Below are positions 27,168 to 35,510 of a stretch of 64,000 bases of DNA, piece after piece. This DNA is from Didemnitutus sp041906465 (GTDB lineage: Bacteria > Verrucomicrobiota > Verrucomicrobiia > Opitutales > Opitutaceae): NCBI GenBank assembly GCA_041906465.1, contig JAYRJE010000005.1, positions 248,001-312,000 of the forward strand. Reading direction: 5' to 3'. Numbering within the stretch: position 1 is the first letter of the stretch; every line of letters starts with the position of its first letter. The notes beneath the pieces were generated by a model. That model had not been told where the DNA came from and did no database searches. It saw only the letters and a list, made by a program, of their open reading frames with translations. The translations under genes were made by a program, and so were the position numbers.

Positions 27168-27271
27168 AACACAGGGGCCGCAGAGGACACGGAGAAAAAA
27201 CAAAGCCCCGACTCAACGGTCGAGGCTCGGCGGCACAGAGAACTCGGTGTTCTCCGTGATCTCTGTGTTAA
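27168..27271. repeat. Inverted-repeat element (AACACAG...CACGGAGAA type) between rpsP and trmD
   Basis: The left arm reads AACACAGGGGCCGCAGAGG followed by ACACGGAGAA. The right arm, on the opposite strand, reads AACACAGAGATCACGGAGAA. Together they bracket a hairpin with a T tract. This resembles the CACAGAGG-CACGGAG type of intergenic repeat that I know from many environmental genomes. It occupies the place where rimM would normally be. Confidence 0.5.
27194..27227 (-). terminator. Possible terminator or attenuator between rpsP and trmD
   Basis: On the minus strand AGCCTCGAC, loop CGTTGA, GTCGGGGCT (one mismatch), then TTGTTTTTT. It may reduce transcription of trmD-rplS relative to rpsP. Confidence 0.6.
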
Positions 27272-27275
27272 TTAA

Positions 27276-27533
27276 TCAGGCCGTGGCGGCCGCGGCCTTC
27301 TTCGAACGCTTCACGAGGGAGCGCACGGTATCGGACGGCTTGGCGCCCTTGGAAACCCAGTAGTCGAAGCGGTCGAGCTTGATCGTCAGCGGGTTGCCCT
27401 TGGCGTTCGGGTTGTAGCTGCCGAGGTATTCAACCGCGTCGCCATCGCGGCGCGAACGGGCCTCGGCGACGGCCACGCGGTAGTGGGGCTCGTTCTTGGT
27501 GCCGAAGCGGGAAAGACGGATCGTGAGTGCCAT
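27276..27533 (-). CDS. rpsP: 30S ribosomal protein S16
   Basis: An 85-residue small-subunit protein. The start MALTIRLSRFGTKNEPHYRV, then VAEARSRRDGDAVEYLGSYN and LDRFDYWVSKGAKPSDTVRS are diagnostic of bS16. A basic Ala/Lys tail ends the protein. First gene of the operon with trmD and rplS, divergent from ychF across about 130 bases that must hold both promoters. Confidence 0.96.
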   Translation of the reverse strand: MALTIRLSRFGTKNEPHYRVAVAEARSRRDGDAVEYLGSYNPNAKGNPLTIKLDRFDYWVSKGAKPSDTVRSLVKRSKKAAAATA

Positions 27534-27664
27534 TATTGTAGTGCGGAGATGCTGTGCGGACAGCGGTGGTTGATTTGGAAAAGGTCCAAGAGAGTCGAAA
27601 ACGGTTTGGCCTTGTCAAGCCCCCATTGGTGACGCTGATTTCGACCCCTTAAACGTCCCAATTT

Positions 27665-28768
27665 ATGCTCAAAGCCGGCATCGTCGGTCTGCCCAACGTA
27701 GGCAAGTCCACTCTCTTCAACGCCCTCACCCGCTCCCGCAAGGCTGAGGCCGCGAACTATCCGTTCTGCACCATCGACCCGAACGTCGGTGTCGTCATCG
27801 TCCCCGACGAGCGCGCCTACGTTCTCAAAGCCATCGCCAAAACCAACGTCGTCGTGCCCGCCGCGATCGAGTTCGTCGACATCGCCGGCCTCGTCGCCGG
27901 CGCATCCAAGGGCGAAGGCCTCGGCAACCAGTTCCTCGCCAACATTCGCGAAGTCGACGCCATCGTCCAAGTCGTCCGCTGCTTTGAAGACAGCGACGTC
28001 GTCCACACGATGGGCGGTGTCGATCCGGTGCGTGACATCGAGGTGATCACCACCGAGCTCGTCCTCGCCGACCTCGACGCCGTCACCAAGCGCATCGAAA
28101 AGACCCAGAAGAAAGCCAAGTCCGGCGACAAGGAAGCCATCGCCGAAATGGCCCTGCTTCAGAAACTCGAGCCGCACCTCAACTCCGGCAAGACCGCCAA
28201 CGTCCTCGAGGCCACGCCCGAGGAAAAGGCGCAGATGAAACTTTTTCAGCTCCTCACCGCCAAGCCCGTGCTCTTCGCCTGCAACGTCGCCGAGTCCGAC
28301 CTCGCCAACGCGGAGCAGAACAAGTTCGTCCAAAAAGTCGCCGAATACGTCCGCACGCATCACGACGCCGCCTACGTGCCGATCAGCGCCAAGATCGAAG
28401 CCGAACTGATCGATCTGCCGCCGGAAGAGGCGAAGGCCTTCCTCAAGGATCTCGGCGTCGACGACTCCGGCGTCTCCGCCCTCATCAAGGGCACCTACGA
28501 CCTGCTCGGCCTGATGACCTACTTCACCGCCGGCGAGAAGGAAGTGCGCTGCTGGACGATCGTGAAGGGCTGGAAAGCCCCGCAGGCCGCCGGCGTCATC
28601 CACACCGATTTCGAGAAGGGCTTCATCAAAGCCGAAGTCGTCAGCTACGAAGACCTCGTGCGCCTCGGCTCCACCGCCGCCGCACGCGATGCCGGCAAAT
28701 ACCGCCTCGAAGGCAAGGAATACGTTTTTCAGGACGGCGACGTGGCGCTCTTCCGGTTCAACAACTAA
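27665..28768 (+). CDS. ychF: Redox-regulated ribosome-binding ATPase YchF (Obg family)
   Basis: A 367-residue Obg-family P-loop protein that prefers ATP and associates with ribosomes. Motifs: G1 GLPNVGKST near the N-terminus, G3 as DIAGLVAGASKGEGLGNQFL, and an altered G4 NVAESD in place of NKxD, which is the basis of ATP preference in this family. A coiled-coil segment and the TGS domain (EVRCWTIVKGWKAPQAAGVI, HTDFEKGFIKAEVVSYEDLV) follow. The ATG is preceded by CGTCCCAATTT, with no Shine-Dalgarno sequence. Confidence 0.95.
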   Translation: MLKAGIVGLPNVGKSTLFNALTRSRKAEAANYPFCTIDPNVGVVIVPDERAYVLKAIAKTNVVVPAAIEFVDIAGLVAGASKGEGLGNQFLANIREVDAIVQVVRCFEDSDVVHTMGGVDPVRDIEVITTELVLADLDAVTKRIEKTQKKAKSGDKEAIAEMALLQKLEPHLNSGKTANVLEATPEEKAQMKLFQLLTAKPVLFACNVAESDLANAEQNKFVQKVAEYVRTHHDAAYVPISAKIEAELIDLPPEEAKAFLKDLGVDDSGVSALIKGTYDLLGLMTYFTAGEKEVRCWTIVKGWKAPQAAGVIHTDFEKGFIKAEVVSYEDLVRLGSTAAARDAGKYRLEGKEYVFQDGDVALFRFNN

Positions 28769-28820
28769 CCAGGCGCACCTTCGTTTAAGTCAGGCCTCGG
28801 CTTCGTCTCCGTTGCCGTTG

Positions 28821-28843
28821 CAGGAGCGAGCTTGCTCGCACCC
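28821..28843. repeat. GGAGCGAGCTTGCTCGC palindromic repeat
   Basis: CAGGAGCGAGCTTGCTCGCA, a palindrome of the TGTGGGAGCGAGC family also found at 30609, 48291 and 49199. It lies in the ychF-phosphatase spacer. Confidence 0.5.
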
Positions 28844-28950
28844 ACAGCCCGCGCTGGCGCTGCATGGTTCGCTCACCGCGCGCTTCCCCGCTTTCTCCTT
28901 TCTCTCCTGTTGCGCCACACGCGCGTGTCGCCCAATTTGTCCGCTCCCCC

Positions 28951-30549
28951 ATGAGCGACACTCCCCCGTCCGCCCTCGCACCCACCGAGTCCCTCGACTC
29001 GTCCATTGTGCGCATGCTGATGGACTCGACGCCGGACCGCATCTACTTCAAGGACCTCGAGAGCCGCTTCGTCCGCAACAACATCGCGCAAGCCCAGCTC
29101 ATCGGCGCCTCGTCACCCGACGAGTGCGTCGGCAAATCCGACTTCGACTACTTCTCCCGCGAGCACGCCGAAAAAGCCCGCGCCGACGAACTCGAGATCA
29201 TCCGCACCGGCCGCGCCATCATTGGCAAGGAGGAGCACATCACCCTGCGCGACGGCAAACGCGCCTGGGTCTCCACGACGAAGCTCCCGTGGCACGATGC
29301 CTCCGGCCGCATCATCGGCACGTTCGGCATGACGCGCGACATCACCGCTGCCAAGGTCGCCGAGGAGAAACTCACCGAGGAGCGCAATCTTCTCCGCACG
29401 ATCATCGATCACCTGCCCGCCCGCATCTACGTCAAGGACCTCGAATCGCGTTATCTCCTCAATAACGGCGCTCACCTCGCCAGCCTCGGCGACAAATCGC
29501 AGAAGGATGTTCTCGGCCGCACGCTGCGGCAGATCCTGCCCGGCGAGCGGGCTGAGACGGCCATGATCGATGACCAACAAGTGCTCTCGACCGGCCAGCC
29601 GATCCTGAACGACGAACGATCTGTCTCGCTGACCGACGGCACCGTGCGTTGGTCGCTCACCACGAAAGTCCCTTTCCGCGACGTGCGCGGACAGGTCGCC
29701 GGCCTCGTCGGCATCAGCCACGACATCACCAAGCGGAAACTCGCCGAACAGGAACTCGCCCGCCGCACGGAGGAAATGGAGGCCGACGTGCTGATGGCGC
29801 GCCAACTCCAGGAAATCCTCCTTTCGCGCCCCTATCCGGTATTCCCACGCGACGCGGCCCCGCCAACGAGCGCACTCCACTTCGCTCATTGTTACGTGCC
29901 TGCGACGACCCTCGGCGGCGACTTCTTCGACCTGCTCCAACTCTCCGACACGCGTTGCGGCCTTCTGATCTGCGACGTCATGGGCCACGGCGTTCGCGCC
30001 GGACTGCTCACCGCGATGATCCGCGGCGTGTTTCAGGAAATGGGCCCGCGCGCCGCCGACCCCGCGCACGTGATGAGTGAAATCAACGAGGCCCTCTGCC
30101 CCATCGCCGAACAATCGGGCCAACCGATGTTCGCCTCCGCCTTCTTCGCGCTCGTCGACCTCGAGACCCGCACGCTGCACTACGCCAACGCCGGCCACCC
30201 GCCGCCGATCGTCATCCGCCACGGCAGCGACATCGAGCGCCTCGCCCTCCCCGATCCCGAGCCCGCCGCCGGCCTGTTGTCACGCTTCGCCTACACTTCA
30301 GGACGCACCGCCTTCGGGCCGGGCGATCGTCTCATCGCCTTCACCGACGGACTCATTGAAGCGACGAACTCCAGCGGCCTCTGCTTCGGCGAAGACCGTC
30401 TGTGTTTCCTCCTCGGCCAATGCGCCGGCAGCAAGTTCGAGGGCATTTGCACCCAACTCCTCCGCACCGTGCGCGACTACACCGGCGGCACCGGTGCGCT
30501 CGCCGACGACGTCTGCATCGTCGCCATGGAAGTGGCGGAGAACCCGTAG
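28951..30549 (+). CDS. PAS-PAS-SpoIIE (RsbU-like) serine phosphatase
   Basis: A 532-residue signalling phosphatase. Two PAS/PAC repeats (about 20-137 and 145-262) share DRIYFKDLESRF / ARIYVKDLESRY and end in GMTRDITAAK / GISHDITKRK. A short coiled coil (ELARRTEEMEADVLMARQLQ) links to a PP2C-like SpoIIE domain with metal motifs GGDFFD (322-327) and DVMGHG (342-347), then AFTDGLIEATN and DDVCIVAM. Such proteins dephosphorylate anti-sigma-antagonist proteins in partner-switching stress control; no partner gene is adjacent. The ATG was preferred to an upstream GTG because the extra 29 residues look non-coding. No membrane segment, so cytosolic; the PAS ligand is unknown. Confidence 0.85.
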   Translation: MSDTPPSALAPTESLDSSIVRMLMDSTPDRIYFKDLESRFVRNNIAQAQLIGASSPDECVGKSDFDYFSREHAEKARADELEIIRTGRAIIGKEEHITLRDGKRAWVSTTKLPWHDASGRIIGTFGMTRDITAAKVAEEKLTEERNLLRTIIDHLPARIYVKDLESRYLLNNGAHLASLGDKSQKDVLGRTLRQILPGERAETAMIDDQQVLSTGQPILNDERSVSLTDGTVRWSLTTKVPFRDVRGQVAGLVGISHDITKRKLAEQELARRTEEMEADVLMARQLQEILLSRPYPVFPRDAAPPTSALHFAHCYVPATTLGGDFFDLLQLSDTRCGLLICDVMGHGVRAGLLTAMIRGVFQEMGPRAADPAHVMSEINEALCPIAEQSGQPMFASAFFALVDLETRTLHYANAGHPPPIVIRHGSDIERLALPDPEPAAGLLSRFAYTSGRTAFGPGDRLIAFTDGLIEATNSSGLCFGEDRLCFLLGQCAGSKFEGICTQLLRTVRDYTGGTGALADDVCIVAMEVAENP

Positions 30550-30570
30550 TTCGCCAAACGAGTATTCGGC

Positions 30571-30632
30571 GGTGAGAGCAAGCTTGCCCGGGACTCGTTG
30601 GCTGGTTCGTCGCGAGCAAGCTCGCTCCCACA
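30571..30632. repeat. REPIN-like pair of the TGTGGGAGCGAGC family
   Basis: The left unit GGTGAGAGCAAGCTTGCCCG faces the right unit TCGCGAGCAAGCTCGCTCCC followed by ACA. Inverted partners are separated by about 17 bases, between the phosphatase gene and the convergent pcp gene. Confidence 0.6.
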
Positions 30633-30656
30633 AACCAGTCCTCCGTCCTCGGAGAA

Positions 30657-31295
30657 TCAGCTCACCTGCCCACCCGCACTCTTGATGTCCCGGCGGTAAT
30701 CCACGCACGTCGCAATCACGAGCCGCACGGCTTCCGTCATTTTTTCGAACGGCAGGCTTGGTTTGTCCGTCGTCTGCTCCGGCACGAAAGGCACATGGAC
30801 AAAACCGCCGCGCACCTCCGCCCGATGCATGGAGAGCTCGTGCATGAGACCATAGAAAACGTGATTGCAGACGAACGTCCCCGCCGTCTGGGAAACCGCC
30901 GCCGGAATGTCATGCTTCCGCAGTTCCTGCACGATCGCCTTGACCGGCAGCGTGCTGAAATACGCCGCCGGTCCGTCCTTCACGATCGGCTTGTCAATCG
31001 GCTGCTGCCCGGCGTTGTCGGGAATGCGCGCGTCGTCGATATTGATCGCGATGCGCTCGGGAGTGATCTCGGCTCGACCGCCCGCCTGGCCGAGGCAGAT
31101 CACGATGTCCGGATCGTGCAGCTTGATCTGGTGCTTCAGCTCCTTGATCGCCGCCCCGAATACGCACGGCAGGAGCGCGCCGACGATGCGGTGGCGCGCG
31201 ATCTTCGCGTCGTTGATTTCGCGTGCGATTTCCTCCGAAGGGTTGATTGCTTGTCCGTCGAACGGCTCAAAACCAGTCAGGAGAATGTTTCTCAT
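30657..31295 (-). CDS. pcp: Pyroglutamyl-peptidase I
   Basis: A 212-residue cysteine peptidase (family C15) that removes N-terminal 5-oxoproline from peptides. The start MRNILLTGFEPFDGQAINPS is typical. Catalytic residues are visible as Glu in GRAEITPERIAIN, Cys in GTFVCNHVFYGLMH and His in GGFVHVPFVPEQ. No signal peptide, so cytosolic. It is the last gene of the 5-oxoproline operon; its ATG overlaps the DUF979 stop codon as ATGA. Its product, free 5-oxoproline, is the substrate of PxpABC encoded upstream in the same operon. Confidence 0.93.
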   Translation of the reverse strand: MRNILLTGFEPFDGQAINPSEEIAREINDAKIARHRIVGALLPCVFGAAIKELKHQIKLHDPDIVICLGQAGGRAEITPERIAINIDDARIPDNAGQQPIDKPIVKDGPAAYFSTLPVKAIVQELRKHDIPAAVSQTAGTFVCNHVFYGLMHELSMHRAEVRGGFVHVPFVPEQTTDKPSLPFEKMTEAVRLVIATCVDYRRDIKSAGGQVS

Positions 31296-32272
31296 GGGGC
31301 AGTTACGGGAAAGCGATAGACGCAGAAATACATCACGACGACATTGAAAATCCAGATCGCCACCGCGAACGGCGCCTGCGCCCGGATCACCGCCGTGTCG
31401 CTGCGCAACTCCAGCAGCTTCACCGGCACGAGATTGAAGTTCGCCGCCATCGGCGTCAGCAGCGTGCCGCAATAGCCCGACAGCATCCCGAGCGCGCCCA
31501 TCACCGCCGGATTGCCACCGTGCGCCTGCACGATAAACGGCAGGCCCACGCCCAGCGTCATCACCGGAAACGCCGCAAACGCGTTCCCCATCATGATCGT
31601 GAACAGCGCCATTCCCGCGCAATAGGCGACCACGGCCACGAACGGATGCTGCACCGGCAACCACGCCGCTACGAGCTTCGCCACCTCGTCGCCGACTCCG
31701 GCCTTGGCAAAAATCCCGCCGAGCGCCGCCAGCATCTGCGGCAAGATCAGCGTCCAGCTGATCAACTGCAACAAACGCCCGCCTTCATCGACCGCCGCGA
31801 GCGGACGCTCGCGCAACAACGCAAAAACCAACCCGAGCGCCAGCAGCCCGCCGAGCCCGAGCGAAATTTGCGAGGCCTGCGCCGGCGCCGCCACCAACGC
31901 ACCGCCGATCTCGATCTTGCCGAGCAAAAATCCGCCGGTCACCGCCACCACGGGCACGAGCATGAGCGGCCACAGCAAACGCCCGCGCAGCCGCCCCGCG
32001 CTCGCCACGAGCTCGGCCTCGTCGCCGCCCGCAAACCGCGGCGCCGCGACCTGCTTCGTCGCGGCCAGCAACGTCATCGCGAGCACCGCGTAGCCCACCG
32101 CCTCCGCCGGCACGCGTTTGCCGGCCACGAGACACAGGCCGAGTAGAATCCAAAACGCCGCCGAACCCCACCGGCGCGGATGCGACGCATCCGTCGCGAC
32201 GCGCACGCCGAGCGCGACCACGAAGACGCCCGCGAGCACGAAGAACAATTCGAGATCCAGCCACGCGCTCAT
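31292..32272 (-). CDS. DUF979 family membrane protein, putative 5-oxoproline transport component
   Basis: A 326-residue polytopic membrane protein with about nine hydrophobic segments (for example LFFVLAGVFVVALGVRVATD, WILLGLCLVAGKRV, MTLGVGLPFIVQAHGG and VAIWIFNVVVMYFCVYRF). It resembles DUF979, a family normally encoded next to DUF969 and often near pcp or pxp genes. The conserved loop NAFAAFPVMTLGVGLPFIV suggests a re-entrant or substrate-binding region. ATGA overlaps join it to DUF969 upstream and pcp downstream. Transport of 5-oxoproline or a pyroglutamyl compound is inferred from context only. Confidence 0.75.
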   Translation of the reverse strand: MSAWLDLELFFVLAGVFVVALGVRVATDASHPRRWGSAAFWILLGLCLVAGKRVPAEAVGYAVLAMTLLAATKQVAAPRFAGGDEAELVASAGRLRGRLLWPLMLVPVVAVTGGFLLGKIEIGGALVAAPAQASQISLGLGGLLALGLVFALLRERPLAAVDEGGRLLQLISWTLILPQMLAALGGIFAKAGVGDEVAKLVAAWLPVQHPFVAVVAYCAGMALFTIMMGNAFAAFPVMTLGVGLPFIVQAHGGNPAVMGALGMLSGYCGTLLTPMAANFNLVPVKLLELRSDTAVIRAQAPFAVAIWIFNVVVMYFCVYRFPVTAP

Positions 32273-32946
32273 CGCTTCGCCTCCGGTTTCTGGCCGCCGG
32301 CAAGCCGCCGATCCAGCACTCGATAGCGCCACCAACCGACCGCGATGATCCACAGCGCCGTCGGCGCGCTCCACCATTGGATGTCCTGCAACCGCACCTC
32401 CACACCCGCCGTCCGCAAGACACCTTGCACGAGCAGCAGCGCACCGACCGCCACAAAGATGTCATCCGCGAAAAAATTGCCCACATTCTCCGCCGCGGCC
32501 GCGTGCGCGCGAATCGTCTGCGACGTCTCATCGTTCCGCCGCCCGTTCTGCTGCGCCGCGGCCTCCGCCATCGGCACGACGAGCGGACGCACCATCGAAG
32601 CGTGATTGCCCACACTCATCCCGAACATGCTCGTTCCGCCTCGCACCACCTGATAAATGAACAACACCCGTCCGGCCGTCGCCGCTTTGGCGCGCCGCAT
32701 CAACGCGGCAACGTGTTGCTGCAAACCGTGCTTTTCGAGCAGCCCTACCACCGGCACGAGCACGATGACCGGCAGCGTGAGCGCGCGATTCTCGACGAAA
32801 AATTGCCCCGTCATCTGCACGATCTCGCGCCACGAAAAACCCGCCAGCAACCCGGTGACGATTCCCGCGCCGACGACCACCACGAGCGCGTTCCACCGCA
32901 GAGCAAAGCCGATCGCAATGAGAAGAATGCCCCACAGTTTGATCAT
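32269..32946 (-). CDS. DUF969 family membrane protein, putative partner of DUF979
   Basis: A 225-residue membrane protein. It starts MIKLWGILLIAIGFALRWNA, then LVVVVGAGIVTGLLAGFSWR, VIVLVPVVGLLEKHGLQQHV and a central SMFGMSVGNHASMVRPLVVP motif, with further hydrophobic stretches near VGALLLVQGVLRTAG and APTALWIIAVGWWRY. It resembles DUF969. It overlaps pxpA upstream and DUF979 downstream by ATGA at both ends, so the two small membrane proteins are made in close stoichiometry and probably form one complex. Function is inferred from the operon. Confidence 0.72.
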   Translation of the reverse strand: MIKLWGILLIAIGFALRWNALVVVVGAGIVTGLLAGFSWREIVQMTGQFFVENRALTLPVIVLVPVVGLLEKHGLQQHVAALMRRAKAATAGRVLFIYQVVRGGTSMFGMSVGNHASMVRPLVVPMAEAAAQQNGRRNDETSQTIRAHAAAAENVGNFFADDIFVAVGALLLVQGVLRTAGVEVRLQDIQWWSAPTALWIIAVGWWRYRVLDRRLAGGQKPEAKR

Positions 32947-33686
32947 GCGCCCAAAGTCCGCACCGCGATGCCCGCCGTCGCCAGCTCCGCGCGCAGCCGC
33001 CGCGCGAACGCCACCGCGTGCGCGCCGTCGCCATGCAGGCAAACCGTGTCCGCCGCGATCGCCACGTCCGCGCCATTCGTCGCGCGCACTTTGCCTTCGC
33101 GCACGATGCGCAACACCTGCGCCACCGCCGCATCCTCGTCCGCGATCAACGCGTCCGCCCGCGACCGCGGCGTGAGCGAGCCATCCGCCTGGTAAGTGCG
33201 ATCGGCGAACACCTCGTTCGCCACCGTGAGCCCGCACTCGCGTCCGGCCGCCACGTGCGCGCTGCCGGCGAGCGCGAACCAAACGAGTTCCGGCCCCGCA
33301 TCGCGCACCGCATACGCCGCCGCCTCCGCGATCGCCGCCTCGCGCGCCGCGAGATTGTAGAGCGCGCCGTGGAGCTTCACATGCCTCACCCGCGCGCCGG
33401 CGGCGTGCGCGATGCCCTGCAACGCGCGAATCTGGGCGAGGACCGACTGAAAAACGTCCTCGGGCGTGACCGGCAGTTCGCGTCGCCCGAAATGCTCGCG
33501 GTCCGCGAAACCCGGATGCGCGCCGATCGCCACGCCGTGCTGCGCCGCCAGCGCGACCGTCGCACGCATCGTCGCCTCGTCGCCCGCGTGCGCCCCGCAC
33601 GCGATGTTCGCGGAGGTGACCAACGGCATCAGCTCGGCATCGTGGCCGGCTCCTTCGCCGAGATCGCAGTTCAGGTCGATGCGCAT
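32943..33686 (-). CDS. pxpA: 5-oxoprolinase subunit A (LamB/YcsF family)
   Basis: A 247-residue subunit of the prokaryotic ATP-dependent 5-oxoprolinase PxpABC, which opens 5-oxo-L-proline to L-glutamate. The signature MRIDLNCDLGEGAG at the start, SANIACGAHAGDEATM, AIGAHPGFADREHFGRRELP and RHVKLHGALYN are family hallmarks. Seven bases separate it from pxpC upstream and its stop overlaps the DUF969 start. The ATG was chosen because the upstream extension does not fit the family N-terminus. Confidence 0.92.
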   Translation of the reverse strand: MRIDLNCDLGEGAGHDAELMPLVTSANIACGAHAGDEATMRATVALAAQHGVAIGAHPGFADREHFGRRELPVTPEDVFQSVLAQIRALQGIAHAAGARVRHVKLHGALYNLAAREAAIAEAAAYAVRDAGPELVWFALAGSAHVAAGRECGLTVANEVFADRTYQADGSLTPRSRADALIADEDAAVAQVLRIVREGKVRATNGADVAIAADTVCLHGDGAHAVAFARRLRAELATAGIAVRTLGA

Positions 33687-33693
33687 GCGAGAT

Positions 33694-34671
33694 TCAAAGC
33701 GCGAGCCGGGCCAAGCCGGTGCGCACGCGATTGAGGTCACGTTCCCGCGCCAAGTAAAGGCCCTGCGCCTCCGTCACCGTGATTTCTTCGCACCGCACCG
33801 TCCGCCCGGGCGCCAGTTGAGCCAAGCGGCCCACGTCGACCGTCGCCACCACCGCGATTCGCGGATAACCACCGACCGTTTGCCGGCTCGGCAGCAGCAC
33901 GATCGGCGCCCCACCCGCCGGCACCTGCACGACGCCGTCCGCCACGCCTTCGGAAATCATCTCGCGCGGCGCACGCTGCGGCAGCGTCGGACCGGCGAGG
34001 CGCACGCCCATGCGGTCCGCATCCTTGGTCGCCATCCATTCCGTCGCGAAAAATACCCGCTGCGCTTCCGCCTCGAACCAATCCCACTCCGGTCCGCGCA
34101 TCGCGCGCACCACACCCGCCGGGGCCGGTTTTCCCAAAGTGTGCGCCCGCACGCTCCACCTCGAAACGCGCGGCGCGTTGCGCTGGTAACTCTGCGCCCA
34201 TGCCGACACGTCACCGCAACGCAGCGCATCGCCTGGGCGCAGCGGTCGCCCCTCGAATCCGCCAAAGCCGCCGCGCCGGTAAGTCGTCCGCGAGCCCAGC
34301 ACGAGCGGCACGTCAATGCCGCCGGCCACCGCCAGCCATCCTCGCAAGCCCGAGCGCGCGGCCCCGAAGCTCACCGCCTCGCCTGCGCGCACTCGCACCG
34401 CACGATCGGGCGGCAACGGCTCGCCGGCGACCTGCGCACCGAAGTCCGCCCCCGTCCACGCGATCAGCCTGTCGCGTTCGAAACGCAATGTCGGACCGCG
34501 TTGCGCGAACTCGATCACCGCGGCGTTTTCATCGTTGCCGACGATCGCGTTCACCACCCGCGCCGCGAAACGATCGAGCGCGCCGCCGACTACCACACCG
34601 AACTTCTGATAACCGAAGCGGCCACGATCCTGCACCGTTGTCAGCAAACCGGGCTGGAGCACGGAAATCAT
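33694..34671 (-). CDS. pxpC: 5-oxoprolinase subunit C (biotin-dependent carboxyltransferase-like, KipA family)
   Basis: A 325-residue subunit of PxpABC. The family start MISVLQPGLLTTVQDRGRFG is followed by AAVIEFAQRGPTLRF, GWLAVAGGIDVPLVLGSRTT, SEGVADGVVQVPAGGAPIVL and QTVGGYPRIAVVATVD. It resembles the C-terminal half of allophanate hydrolase-type carboxyltransferase proteins. The ATG overlaps the pxpB stop codon (ATGA). Cytosolic. Confidence 0.92.
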   Translation of the reverse strand: MISVLQPGLLTTVQDRGRFGYQKFGVVVGGALDRFAARVVNAIVGNDENAAVIEFAQRGPTLRFERDRLIAWTGADFGAQVAGEPLPPDRAVRVRAGEAVSFGAARSGLRGWLAVAGGIDVPLVLGSRTTYRRGGFGGFEGRPLRPGDALRCGDVSAWAQSYQRNAPRVSRWSVRAHTLGKPAPAGVVRAMRGPEWDWFEAEAQRVFFATEWMATKDADRMGVRLAGPTLPQRAPREMISEGVADGVVQVPAGGAPIVLLPSRQTVGGYPRIAVVATVDVGRLAQLAPGRTVRCEEITVTEAQGLYLARERDLNRVRTGLARLAL

Positions 34672-35372
34672 TCCGCCACCTCCTGCGGCGCGAACTCCTC
34701 GCGCGTGATCGCGCGAAACTTCACGCGATCGCCCGGCTGCAAGCGCACCGGCGGATTCTGCTCGGGGCGGAACAACCGCAGGGGCGTGCGCCCGATGAGA
34801 TTCCAACCGCCGGGCGTCGCCAACGGGTAAACGCCGGTCTGCGCGCCCGCGATTCCGACGGAGCCGGCGGGCACTTGCGCGCGCGGTCGGGCCAAACGCG
34901 GAGTCGCCAGCTCCGGGGCCATGCCGCCGAGATACGGAAAGCCGGGCGAAAAACCCACGAGGTGCACGAGATAGTTGCCCGCGACATGGCGCCGCACGAC
35001 TTCCTCCGTCGTCAACCGGGCCTGCGCCGCGACGCGCTCGAGGTCCGGGCCAAATTCCCCCCCGTAACAAACCGGAATTTCCACCACGATCCCCCTTCGC
35101 AGCGACTTGGCCGAGGCGGAGACCATCGCGCGCTCGACGCGATGCGCGAACCACCCGGCGAGATCTTCGGGCGGCGCCCCCGCAGCCGCGACGGCCGCAG
35201 GATCATAGTGCACGGTCACCGTGGTATAGGACGGCACCCCTTCAACGAGCCCTGGGATCGCTGCCGCGTCCAGTGCCGCACACGCCGCCTGCACGCGCTG
35301 GAGCGTGGCGTCGGCAATCGCTTCGCCCAGTTCGATGCGCAGAGCCGCGTCGCCCAGCGGGGTAATTCGCAT
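34668..35372 (-). CDS. pxpB: 5-oxoprolinase subunit B (KipI family)
   Basis: A 234-residue subunit of PxpABC and the first gene of the operon. Diagnostic stretches are LVGFSPGFPYLGGMAPELAT and VPAGSVGIAGAQTGVYPLAT followed by PGGWNLIGRTPLRLF. Unlike most genes here it has a ribosome-binding site, AGAGGA six bases before the ATG. The promoter must lie in the 138-base divergent spacer shared with the cytochrome maturation lipoprotein gene. KipI homologues inhibit the sporulation kinase KinA in Bacillus; with pxpA and pxpC adjacent the oxoprolinase role is the better call. Confidence 0.92.
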   Translation of the reverse strand: MRITPLGDAALRIELGEAIADATLQRVQAACAALDAAAIPGLVEGVPSYTTVTVHYDPAAVAAAGAPPEDLAGWFAHRVERAMVSASAKSLRRGIVVEIPVCYGGEFGPDLERVAAQARLTTEEVVRRHVAGNYLVHLVGFSPGFPYLGGMAPELATPRLARPRAQVPAGSVGIAGAQTGVYPLATPGGWNLIGRTPLRLFRPEQNPPVRLQPGDRVKFRAITREEFAPQEVAE

Positions 35373-35510
35373 GAGAATCCTCTAATGTTTCAGTCCGGAA
35401 TTGCGCAGTAAAATTCTGTTTCGTGCAGATTTTGCCAATTACTAATCCGCGTCTCTGTTCGAGTGGACTTGGTGTTGCGCCACGCTGCATTTACGGTGCT
35501 ACTCCCTACA

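Noticed and set aside
34668..35372. Reading pxpB as a KipI sporulation-kinase inhibitor
   Set aside because: pxpA and pxpC are adjacent and coupled, and no sporulation genes are present, so oxoprolinase is the better call.
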